A stretch of DNA of 18,217 nucleotides, taken from positions 1 through 18,217 of the forward strand of contig CAJQJT010000165.1 of assembly GCA_905478725.1 (NCBI GenBank), given 5' to 3'. This document shows, in pieces, positions 8,358-14,153 of this stretch. Made by a program: the position numbers and the translations under genes. This DNA comes from an uncultured Pseudomonadales bacterium. GTDB lineage: Bacteria > Pseudomonadota > Gammaproteobacteria > Pseudomonadales > Porticoccaceae. The number at the start of each line of letters is the position of its first letter. The stretch's first letter is position 1. A model generated the notes under the pieces. That model was not told the DNA's origin, did no database searches, and saw nothing but the letters and a program-made list of their open reading frames with translations.

Positions 8358-8881
8358 ACTACTTATTAATCGACGATGACCCCGCTTTTAGCACAGTACT
8401 GGCAAGAGTCTTAGAGCGCCGTGGCGAAAAGGCCCTTATCGCTAGCAATGGCGATCAAGCTATGGCTCAGCTGCAGACCGAGGATATTGATCGGGTGGTT
8501 TTAGATTTAAAACTTGAACAGGAATCTGGCCTTGCAATCCTGCAGCAACTGCTGACCTCGCAGCCCTCAGTAGAGGTGGTGATACTCACCGGTTACTCGA
8601 GTATTTCAACCGCCGTGGAAGCGATCAAGCTCGGTGCGGTTAACTATCTGTGCAAACCAGCTGGAGTGGAAGAGATTGTTGCCGCCTTTGAATCCCGCGG
8701 TGGGGAGGCTGGCGAAGTGCCGCTGCAGGACTCACCGCCCTCGGTCAGTCGACTGGAATGGGAACATATTCAAAAGGTACTGAATCAGCACGAGGGTAAT
8801 ATTTCCGCCACGGCAAAAACACTGGGTATGCACCGCAGAACATTGCAGCGGAAATTACAAAAAAGGCCGGTCAAGAACTGA
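8354..8881 (+). CDS. RegA/PrrA/RoxR-type response regulator
   Basis: This is a cytosolic DNA-binding response regulator of 175 residues. The receiver domain has the acidic pocket D7-D8-D9, phosphoacceptor D51 in V-V-L-D-L-K-L, T79 and K101 in Y-L-C-K-P-A. A short linker with prolines (about 123-130) leads to a Fis-type helix-turn-helix containing I-S-A-T-A-K-T-L-G-M-H and R-R-T-L-Q-R-K-L, the highly conserved RegA-family recognition helix. The GTG start at 8354 overlaps the kinase TGA stop, so translation is probably coupled. The last codons also carry a terminator for the opposite strand (8859-8888). Likely targets are oxidase and other respiratory genes, by family analogy. Autoregulation of the upstream copper receptor is possible but not shown. 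Confidence 0.9.
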   Translation: MNYLLIDDDPAFSTVLARVLERRGEKALIASNGDQAMAQLQTEDIDRVVLDLKLEQESGLAILQQLLTSQPSVEVVILTGYSSISTAVEAIKLGAVNYLCKPAGVEEIVAAFESRGGEAGEVPLQDSPPSVSRLEWEHIQKVLNQHEGNISATAKTLGMHRRTLQRKLQKRPVKN

Positions 8882-8888
8882 GCGGCCT
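8859..8888 (-). terminator. Intrinsic terminator for the lipoprotein gene, inside the 3' end of the regulator gene
   Basis: On the minus strand AGGCCG (8888-8883) pairs with CGGCCT (8869-8864). After one C-C mismatch an inner TCA/TGA pairing closes a 5-nt loop. The stem runs directly into six T residues (8864-8859). This has the form of a Rho-independent terminator for the lipoprotein gene that ends at 8950. It overlaps the last five or so codons and the TGA stop of the convergent response regulator. Confidence 0.6.
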
Positions 8889-8906
8889 AAGCTGGTAAAA
8901 AAAACT

Positions 8907-8962
8907 GGTTCAAAATCCTTTAGTTCAGAACTCTTTAGTTCAAAACTCTTTAGTTCAGAACC
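8907..8962. repeat. Tandem repeat, 15-bp unit, three copies plus a partial
   Basis: The unit CTTTAGTTCAGAACT occurs at 8918-8932, 8933-8947 (one change) and 8948-8962 (one change at the end), preceded by a partial copy from about 8907. Within it GAACT-CTTT-AGTTC forms a small inverted repeat. The array spans the 3' end of the lipoprotein gene, whose last three codons and TAA stop lie in the last copy. Confidence 0.85.
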
Positions 8963-9342
8963 CTGTAACCACGCCCCGACAAACAGCGTCGCACTATGCG
9001 CTCTTGCTCATGGCGAGCGCGCTGGTTACCTTTTACACCACCCACTACAGCACCAGCTCCGGCACTGCGTTCAGCGGTTTTATGATTGCCGAGCACCGCA
9101 CCCAGAACGCCTCCAAGAACCGCTCCCGTCACCGCGCCTTCAGTGGTTTCAGCAGTCACATCCACATGTCGGGCATAGCTTTCGCAATCGCCGAGATCAT
9201 CGTAGTAGGCATCCAAATCGACCCCCTGAGTATCAATAATAATCTGCTTGGGTGCACCATAGCCGCGATAGCCATTGGCGCATCCACTAGTGATAACAAC
9301 GACTAGGGCCAATCCGAGTAATGGCATTGTGTGATTTTTCAT
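8950..9342 (-). CDS. Glycine-zipper lipoprotein
   Basis: This predicted outer-membrane lipoprotein has 130 residues. The signal sequence ends in the lipobox I-T-S-G-C21, and the +2 residue is Ala, which fits Lol sorting to the outer membrane. A glycine-zipper segment covers about residues 69-106 (G-A-V-T-G-A-V-L-G-G-V-L-G-A-V-L-G, then A-G-A-G-A-V-V-G-G), flanked by C53 and C120, which could form a disulfide. The tail C-L-S-G-R-G-Y-R-V-L is typical of such periplasmic proteins. The frame is open further upstream, but ATG 9342 gives a proper signal peptide and has AGGG about 9 nt upstream. No specific function is known. The stop codon lies in a tandem repeat, and a terminator follows within the convergent regulator gene. 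Confidence 0.8.
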   Translation of the reverse strand: MKNHTMPLLGLALVVVITSGCANGYRGYGAPKQIIIDTQGVDLDAYYDDLGDCESYARHVDVTAETTEGAVTGAVLGGVLGAVLGNHKTAERSAGAGAVVGGVKGNQRARHEQERIVRRCLSGRGYRVLN

Positions 9343-9421
9343 AAGCGATCCCTTGACTGAAAACATTCCCTGTACCAACGCCAGACTCATGACTTGGTTG
9401 ACCTATTAGCAACAACAATAA

Positions 9422-10276
9422 TTATTTAGTATTACTCATAATACCGCGCACCGCTGCAGGAATATCCGCTGGCAGCACCACAATTTTGGCATTGTCTGAC
9501 TGACCCATTTGACGCAGGGCTTCCACATATTTCTCACCGAGCAGGTACATGGCCGGCAGCTCTTTATCCTGAATCGCGTCACTGACTTTGGTCAGCGCGG
9601 TTTTAGTGGCTTCAGCCAGTACTACCTGAGCTTCAGCATCGCGACGTGAGGCTTCTAAGCGGCCATCAGCCGTCAGAATAGCAGCACTCTTATCGCCTTC
9701 AGCACGTGTTACTGTGGCGCGACGTTGACGCTCAGCGGCAGCCTGCTCTTCCATCGCAGCCTGCATGGTGCCCGAAGGATTAATGTCCTGAATTTCGACA
9801 GTCTTGAGCGTAATACCCCAGTCGGCGATATCATCAGAGATAGATGTTTTGAGCTTGGCTTTAATCTGATCCCGTGACGACAGTGCATCATCGAGCTTCA
9901 TTTCACCGACAATGGAACGCAGCGAAGTCTGCACCAGAGTGCGGATCGCCAGTTCATAATCTTCAACACCGTAAACCGCTTTTTCCGGCGACACAATATT
10001 GATGTAGGCCACAGCATTGGCCACGATCACCACGTTGTCGAGAGTGATGACTTCCTGGGAGGGAATATCCAACACAATATCTTTGGTGGTAACTTTAAAC
10101 GCTACGTTATCAATATAGGGAACAATGATATTCAGTCCCGGCTTCAGGGACATATGATATTTACCCAGACGCTGAACCACCCACTTAGAACCCTGAGGCA
10201 CCAGACGCACACCTTTCAGCAGTGTGATCAGTACCAGTAATAAAACACCTACAACTACAATCGGCCCTTCCATCAT
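9422..10276 (-). CDS. SPFH/band-7 membrane protein, QmcA-like
   Basis: This is a stomatin/prohibitin-family protein of 284 residues. One N-terminal transmembrane helix (about residues 5-22, I-V-V-V-G-V-L-L-L-V-L-I) is followed by the band-7 domain (about 24-190, including V-P-Q-G-S-K-W-V-V-Q-R-L-G-K-Y and R-x-L-V-Q-T-S-L-R-S-I-V-G-E). A charged Ala/Glu-rich helical segment follows (E-E-Q-A-A-A-E-R-Q-R-R-A) that probably forms a coiled coil used in oligomerisation. These proteins form large ring-shaped complexes in the inner membrane and partner with NfeD-family proteins. The start is the first ATG of a tandem pair, with GGGAG 5 nt upstream. It follows the NfeD gene by 60 bp and is surely its functional pair, as with ybbJ-qmcA of E. 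coli. Confidence 0.9.
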   Translation of the reverse strand: MMEGPIVVVGVLLLVLITLLKGVRLVPQGSKWVVQRLGKYHMSLKPGLNIIVPYIDNVAFKVTTKDIVLDIPSQEVITLDNVVIVANAVAYINIVSPEKAVYGVEDYELAIRTLVQTSLRSIVGEMKLDDALSSRDQIKAKLKTSISDDIADWGITLKTVEIQDINPSGTMQAAMEEQAAAERQRRATVTRAEGDKSAAILTADGRLEASRRDAEAQVVLAEATKTALTKVSDAIQDKELPAMYLLGEKYVEALRQMGQSDNAKIVVLPADIPAAVRGIMSNTK

Positions 10277-10336
10277 CCTTACTCCCTTATAGAGTTATAC
10301 CGCAACCACAGAGGCTGTCAGCTCTTTCAATTTGAT

Positions 10337-10789
10337 TTAACGTAACTTCACTACGATTAATGTATTACCAGAGATCTCTTTAATAAAGACGCGATCGCCG
10401 AGACTTACCTGATCATCGCAGATAAAATCCCACTCATCATCACCCAGCACTGGCGTGGTAAAGCGCACCTGACCGCGACTGTGCTCGGTGGGTGCTTTAA
10501 TCACCTGCCCTGCTTCACCTATGGCTGCATCGCGACTGATTCCGGCGGTTGTTCTATCGGTCATCTTCGGTTTAAAGTATTTAAACCAGAGCACAGTGAA
10601 AGCCACCGAGGAAACCGTCCAGATTAAGACCTGTGCGGTGAAACTTAGGTCTACTACGGTCATTACTAGACCCACCACGATTGCGCCCAGACCAAACCAG
10701 AAGATGGTGAAACTGGGAATAAAGATCTCTCCGGCCACTAATATCATGCCCAATATCAGCCAGTGCCAATACAACAGTTCAAATTCCAT
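10337..10789 (-). CDS. NfeD-like membrane protein (YbbJ type)
   Basis: This is a short NfeD-family protein of 150 residues. Transmembrane segments lie at about residues 7-27, 29-48 and 50-70, followed by a soluble OB-fold domain (about 85-150) with the pattern G-x-A-G-Q-V, G-Q-V-R-F, W-D-F, G-D-R-V and G-N-T-L-I-V-V. It lacks the protease domain of long NfeD proteins. Short forms act with SPFH proteins in membrane organisation, and the next gene downstream encodes such a protein. GAGGAAG lies just upstream of ATG 10789. The promoter region contains a five-copy 14-bp tandem repeat. Confidence 0.9.
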   Translation of the reverse strand: MEFELLYWHWLILGMILVAGEIFIPSFTIFWFGLGAIVVGLVMTVVDLSFTAQVLIWTVSSVAFTVLWFKYFKPKMTDRTTAGISRDAAIGEAGQVIKAPTEHSRGQVRFTTPVLGDDEWDFICDDQVSLGDRVFIKEISGNTLIVVKLR

Positions 10790-10813
10790 AGCTCTTCCTC
10801 AATAGTTTGTTCT

Positions 10814-10843
10814 ACTTTATTGTCGTGCTAGTGTTTGGATCAA
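10814..10843 (-). promoter_or_regulatory. Candidate promoter of the nfeD-SPFH unit, using a repeat copy as -35
   Basis: On the minus strand TTGATC (10838-10843), part of the first 14-bp repeat copy, is followed after 18 bp by TAAAGT (10814-10819). Both are 4/6 matches. The start point would be about 20 nt before the NfeD ATG. Every upstream repeat copy carries the same TTGATC. Confidence 0.3.
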
Positions 10844-10906
10844 AGTGTTTGGATCAAAGTGTTTGGATCAAAGTGTTTGGATCAAAGTGTTTGGATCAAA
10901 GTGTTT
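10831..10906. repeat. Perfect tandem repeat, 14-bp unit, five copies plus partial
   Basis: GTGTTTGGATCAAA is repeated five times without change (10831, 10845, 10859, 10873 and 10887), followed by GTGTTT before the sequence diverges. The array lies between the rimI stop and the nfeD promoter. Perfect identity of all copies points to recent expansion or homogenisation by replication slippage. The plus-strand reading frame through it is an artefact of the repeat. Confidence 0.95.
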
Positions 10907-10923
10907 CGACCCCAATCATCTTT

Positions 10924-11430
10924 TCAAGATCCTTGTTCCACTATCGGCGCTACAGCGCTGCGCTGTAGCGTCATTAATATGGCATCTTCACGACCATACT
11001 CAGTTCTATAGTAGTCACGTCTGCGCCCCACCTCAATAAAGCCATAGTTGAAGTAGAGACGAATCGCGGAAAAATTACTCACCCTGACTTCCAATAAAAC
11101 CGATTCGATTGAATCAGACAGTGACCCCATTGTGTGGCGGAGCAACTGAGAGCCCAACTTATGGCCCTGATACTGAGGGTCGATGGCAATATTAAGAATC
11201 TCAGTTTGATCCACCACAGTAGCTGTCACCACATAGCCGATTGGCTGGTTATTATCAGTTTCAGCCCCACAGATCACCCAACACTGATGCTGTTCGAGAC
11301 TCTGCTGAAACTGTTTAGTACTCCAGGGCTCTGCGGTCACCTCAACTTCAATAGCCACTACCGGGGCAATATCGTCCACAGTCATTGGACGAATCAATGT
11401 CTTAGGGATATTAGCTAGGTCTACTGTCAC
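10924..11430 (-). CDS. rimI: Ribosomal protein S18-alanine N-acetyltransferase RimI
   Basis: This is a GNAT-fold acetyltransferase of 168 residues that acetylates the N-terminus of ribosomal protein S18. The acetyl-CoA loop reads I-A-I-D-P-x-Y-Q-G-H-K-L-G (residues 81-93). L-L-E-V-R-V-S-N-x-S-A-I-x-L-Y (112-126) and R-R-D-Y-Y-x-T-x-x-G-R-E-D-A-I (137-151) are diagnostic for RimI. The start is a GTG (11430) with no good ribosome-binding site; an in-frame TTG 11 codons later is an alternative. The C-terminus runs about 10 residues beyond E. coli RimI, and that extra part is encoded by a strong palindrome (10948-10970). It lies 34 bp after the holD-like gene, echoing the holD-rimI pair of enterics. 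Confidence 0.9.
   Translation of the reverse strand: MTVDLANIPKTLIRPMTVDDIAPVVAIEVEVTAEPWSTKQFQQSLEQHQCWVICGAETDNNQPIGYVVTATVVDQTEILNIAIDPQYQGHKLGSQLLRHTMGSLSDSIESVLLEVRVSNFSAIRLYFNYGFIEVGRRRDYYRTEYGREDAILMTLQRSAVAPIVEQGS
10948..10970. repeat. Perfect 10-bp palindrome inside the 3' end of rimI
   Basis: CGCTACAGCG (10948-10957) and CGCTGTAGCG (10961-10970) are perfect inverted copies around a 3-nt loop. This is one of the strongest hairpins in the window. It is not followed by a T run on either strand, so it does not look like an intrinsic terminator. It encodes part of the C-terminal tail of RimI (L-Q-R-S-A-V-A) and resembles a REP-type palindromic unit. Confidence 0.8.
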
Positions 11431-11464
11431 GGGAATTTAAACACCTTGGTTTCAAGCGCTAAAA

Positions 11465-12217
11465 CTAAGCAGCAGCTGGCACAAAAGAAACTGACTTCAA
11501 CAGCTGCCAGGTCGTGGCCTTGAGCTGCGGCGTATTGATCATGCTGCTGAGTGAAGGGACTAATAGAACCGTAATCTCTTCAGACAGCGCTAGGTGGCCA
11601 AAGCTGGGTTGTTCGCTGCGTTGCTGGGGACTCAACAGCCAGTCAGCCGCGGCCTCACCGAACAGAAGAATATACTTAACCGGTCTGGCACTTAGTCGCG
11701 CCTGAAGCAGGGTCGCAAGAAACTCGCGCACTTCGCTCTCATCACCTTCAGCATTGGGATAAGGTGGCCACTCCACCAGTTCCATCTGCGGCAGGCGGTG
11801 AAGACCAGAGCCCACGGCATTTAGAATATTGGTCAGCAGTTGCATTTGATCGCCGTCGGCCAACGCGCCTTCAACGCCACTGCAAACTAAGACCTCGGAG
11901 TTGGGCTGCCAGAGGGAAAACTTAACCTCGATCAGCGCCGCCGGTGCCTCTGAAGCTACAGTCACACTGGCCGCAGGTTTTGCCTGAGAGGCTGGCCGAG
12001 AGACCTTTTTGGTGGCTACGGGCTCGTCGAAGTTGAGATTCATGCGCGCCGCCACATCGATGGTTTTACGATCGACTGACGCTTCGGCTATTTCTAGAGA
12101 AGGCTCATTGAATGCTACGCCAGCAGGCACTTCATCAATCAACTGCACAGCATCTTTGGGCACATATTGCACTATGCCAAGAGTCTGTAAATAGTAGGCC
12201 TGCTGGCTGGGTTGCAT
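11465..12217 (-). CDS. HolD-like protein (DNA polymerase III psi subunit type)
   Basis: This 250-residue protein has three visible parts. The N-terminus (Y-Y-L-Q-T-L-G-I-V-Q-Y, residues 8-18) resembles the chi-binding N-terminus of E. coli psi (L-Q-Q-L-G-I-T-Q-W). A low-complexity Ala/Pro/Lys linker covers about 65-95. The C-terminal domain (about 98-245) contains K-Y-I-L-L-F-G-E-A-A-A-D-W-L-L (181-195) and V-L-L-V-P-S-L-S (217-224), an arrangement like the uracil-DNA glycosylase fold that psi is known to share. Psi links the clamp loader to chi and SSB. Its start ATG overlaps the leuA stop (TAATG) and rimI follows, which supports the HolD assignment, because holD precedes rimI in enterics. 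It is longer than E. coli HolD (137 residues) and sequence similarity is slight, so the call rests partly on context. Confidence 0.6.
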   Translation of the reverse strand: MQPSQQAYYLQTLGIVQYVPKDAVQLIDEVPAGVAFNEPSLEIAEASVDRKTIDVAARMNLNFDEPVATKKVSRPASQAKPAASVTVASEAPAALIEVKFSLWQPNSEVLVCSGVEGALADGDQMQLLTNILNAVGSGLHRLPQMELVEWPPYPNAEGDESEVREFLATLLQARLSARPVKYILLFGEAAADWLLSPQQRSEQPSFGHLALSEEITVLLVPSLSSMINTPQLKATTWQLLKSVSFVPAAA

Positions 12218-13776
12218 TAGATGCCGCCCATCTGTGGGTGCAAGCCACCGGGGTTACGCATCAGCGTCAGAGCATTCAAATAGGCCTTGGCACTGGCTAC
12301 CAAAATATCGGTATCGGCACCCTGACCATTGATAATGCGACCATCTTTTTCCAAACGCACGGTAACGCCGCCCTGAGAATCAGTACCCTCAGTCACTGCA
12401 TTAACCGAATAGAGCTGCAACTTAGTGCCGCTGTTAACCAAACTTTCGATGGCATTAAATATCGCGTCTACTGCGCCGTCACCAGAGGCTTCGGCACTGT
12501 GTTGCTTGTCTTGGTAGGCAATAACAATTTTTGACTGTGGCGCCTGACCGGACTTGGACAACACCTCTAAATCTACCAAGGTTAAGACATCTGCCTCGGT
12601 ACCCATCTGCGCATCGGAGACCAACGCCTGTAAATCTTCATCAAAGATTTCGCGCTTCTTATCGGCCAAAGCTTTAAAGCGTTTAAACAGCTCGTTAAAT
12701 TCTTCTTTGCTCTCAAACTTAATACCCAGCTCTTCAAGCCGTGATGACAGCGCTGCGCGACCTGACAACTTGCCCAGAGACAACTTGTTAGTGCTCCAGC
12801 CAACATCTTCGGCGCGCATAATTTCGTAGGTCTCGCGGAACTTCAAAATACCGTCTTGGTGAATACCGGATTCGTGAGCGAAGGCATTGGCACCGACAAT
12901 CGCTTTGTTCGGCTGCACCGGAAAACCGGTAATGCTCGACACCAAACGTGAAGTCGGCACTATGTGTATTGCATCTATATTGGTTTCAACTGGGAATACA
13001 TCTTGGCGTGTGCGAATCGCCATAACCAACTCTTCAAGAGCAGCATTGCCAGCACGTTCGCCGAGACCGTTGATAGTACATTCAACCTGACGGGCACCGC
13101 TCTGGATGGCGGCCAAGCTATTGGCTACAGCCAAGCCCAAATCATTGTGGCAGTGCACCGAGAAAATCGCCTTATCGGCATTCGGCACTGTATTCATCAA
13201 GCGCTTGATCATCGACGCGTATTCGCTGGGATCGGAGTAACCCACGGTGTCTGGCAAGTTAATCGTGCGTGCGCCAGCATTAATAACGGCTTCGGTGATG
13301 CGGCACATAAACTCAAATTCGGTGCGACTGGCATCTTCCAGAGAGAACTCCACATCGTCAATTAAGTTGCGGGCAATCTTTACCGCGCCAACCGCCTGTT
13401 CGAGAACCTGAGCTGGCTCCATCTGCAATTTGTGCTTCATATGAATCGGGGACGTGGCGATAAAGGTGTGAATACGGCCAGCATTGGCACCTTTAAGCGC
13501 TTCAGCAGCCCTTTCTATATCACCGCTCACTGCACGGGAAAGGCTACAGATACGGCTTCCCTTGACGCTATTGGCGATTGCCTGAATAGCGTCGAAGTCG
13601 CCCTGGCTAGAAATCGCGAAACCGGCTTCGATAACATCGACGCGCATTTTCTCTAAGGCGATGGCGATACGGACTTTTTCATCTTTGGTCATCGATGCGC
13701 CGGGGCTCTGTTCACCGTCACGCAAGGTCGTATCAAAAATAATTAATTTTTCTTTGGGTTGCTCTGAGCTTTTCAT
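12217..13776 (-). CDS. leuA: 2-isopropylmalate synthase LeuA
   Basis: LeuA condenses acetyl-CoA with 2-oxoisovalerate, the first committed step of leucine synthesis. It has 519 residues, normal for the long bacterial form. The TIM-barrel catalytic domain starts with [10 protein letters not shown] (14-23) and contains the metal ligands H208-C-H210-N-D-L-G. The subdomain [11 protein letters not shown] follows, and the C-terminal regulatory domain (from about residue 390) is the part that binds leucine for feedback inhibition. The ATG at 13776 has GAGAAG upstream. The stop overlaps the holD-like start by one base, so at least that gene is translationally coupled. The 377-bp gap upstream holds a probable leucine leader peptide, an attenuator hairpin and two tandem-repeat arrays. 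Confidence 0.96.
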   Translation of the reverse strand: MKSSEQPKEKLIIFDTTLRDGEQSPGASMTKDEKVRIAIALEKMRVDVIEAGFAISSQGDFDAIQAIANSVKGSRICSLSRAVSGDIERAAEALKGANAGRIHTFIATSPIHMKHKLQMEPAQVLEQAVGAVKIARNLIDDVEFSLEDASRTEFEFMCRITEAVINAGARTINLPDTVGYSDPSEYASMIKRLMNTVPNADKAIFSVHCHNDLGLAVANSLAAIQSGARQVECTINGLGERAGNAALEELVMAIRTRQDVFPVETNIDAIHIVPTSRLVSSITGFPVQPNKAIVGANAFAHESGIHQDGILKFRETYEIMRAEDVGWSTNKLSLGKLSGRAALSSRLEELGIKFESKEEFNELFKRFKALADKKREIFDEDLQALVSDAQMGTEADVLTLVDLEVLSKSGQAPQSKIVIAYQDKQHSAEASGDGAVDAIFNAIESLVNSGTKLQLYSVNAVTEGTDSQGGVTVRLEKDGRIINGQGADTDILVASAKAYLNALTLMRNPGGLHPQMGGI

Positions 13777-13848
13777 ACTGTCTTCTCTTTCTAAAGGGAG
13801 CCTAGCTTTCTATTCAATCTAGCAAAACTAATATTGGTGGCTCATTGT

Positions 13849-13874
13849 AAAACGGATCGGTCCCCTATGGGGCC
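13849..13874 (-). terminator. Probable attenuator hairpin in the leuA leader
   Basis: On the minus strand GGCCCC (13874-13869), ATA, then GGGG-A-CC (13865-13859) form a GC-rich stem with one bulged A, followed after GATCCG by TTTT (13852-13849). The delayed T run makes this a modest terminator. Its 5' arm GCCCC (13873-13869) can pair instead with GGGGC (14018-14014), just after the leader-peptide stop. That GGGGC can also pair with GCCC (14025-14022) in the last codons of the leader. This gives the mutually exclusive 1:2, 2:3 and 3:4 pairings expected for transcription attenuation. Confidence 0.45.
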
Positions 13875-13919
13875 AGAATTTCACTGCATTTTTGCCTAGC
13901 ATGATTTTAATATGACTTT

Positions 13920-13959
13920 GCTTTAACGACAGCTTTAACGACAGCTTTAACGACAGCTT
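13920..13959. repeat. Tandem repeat, 12-bp unit, three copies plus partial
   Basis: GCTTTAACGACA occurs perfectly at 13920-13931, 13932-13943 and 13944-13955, followed by GCTT. It lies in the leuA mRNA leader between the leader peptide and the attenuator hairpin. Copy-number change would alter the distance between the two pairing segments. Confidence 0.93.
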
Positions 13960-13978
13960 GGCCAATGCACGGAGTTTT

Positions 13979-14008
13979 GATCAGGTAGTACGAGATGAGG
14001 TATTACGA
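13979..14008. repeat. Diverged two-copy 15-bp tandem repeat
   Basis: GATCAGGTAGTACGA (13979-13993) is followed directly by GATGAGGTATTACGA (13994-14008); 13 of 15 positions match. It sits a few bases downstream of the leucine leader peptide (in the leuA transcript sense) and looks like an older, decayed member of the same kind of intergenic repeats. Confidence 0.6.
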
Positions 14009-14018
14009 TAGATGCCCC

Positions 14019-14111
14019 TCAGGGCAGGAGAAGAAATAGTCCACGAGCAGACTCAGCGGTCATAAGACCGAGGCTGTGATTGAGTGCGCTTTTGATTGAG
14101 TGGAAATTCAT
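14019..14111 (-). CDS. leuL: Putative leucine leader peptide upstream of leuA
   Basis: This is a 30-codon open frame on the leuA strand, ending 243 nt before the leuA start. Its last codons are GGA CTA TTT CTT CTC CTG CCC TGA (G-L-F-L-L-L-P), so four leucine codons fall within five positions just before the stop, and seven of the 30 codons encode leucine. Leucine-rich leaders of this design control leuA by ribosome stalling in many gammaproteobacteria. The stop codon lies in the loop of a GCCC-TGAG-GGGC hairpin, and a terminator-like hairpin follows at 13849-13874. ATG 14111 has no clear Shine-Dalgarno sequence; ATG 14063 (14 codons) is another possible start. A hairpin CGGTC-TTAT-GACCG (14057-14070) inside it could be a pause signal. 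The gene symbol is by function only. Confidence 0.55.
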   Translation of the reverse strand: MNFHSIKSALNHSLGLMTAESARGLFLLLP

Positions 14112-14153
14112 GAGCTTATTCAAACAGATTTTAGCGCTGCTGCCAACGCCTAA

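Noticed and set aside
10831..10906. Possible CRISPR array
   Set aside because: The copies are directly adjacent with no spacers and the unit is only 14 bp; no cas gene is nearby. The same applies to the other tandem repeats.
10845..11039. Plus-strand reading frame through the 14-bp repeat
   Set aside because: Its protein is a product of the repeat and of sequence antisense to rimI. It has no ribosome-binding site and no recognisable domain.
12964..13365. Long plus-strand frame antisense to leuA
   Set aside because: leuA is unmistakable on the other strand over its full length; the plus frame has no domain and is a shadow.
13979..14111. Structured non-coding RNA such as RNase P, 6S or tmRNA in the gap before leuA
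   Set aside because: None of the conserved core sequences of these RNAs is present; the hairpins are explained by a leader-peptide attenuator.
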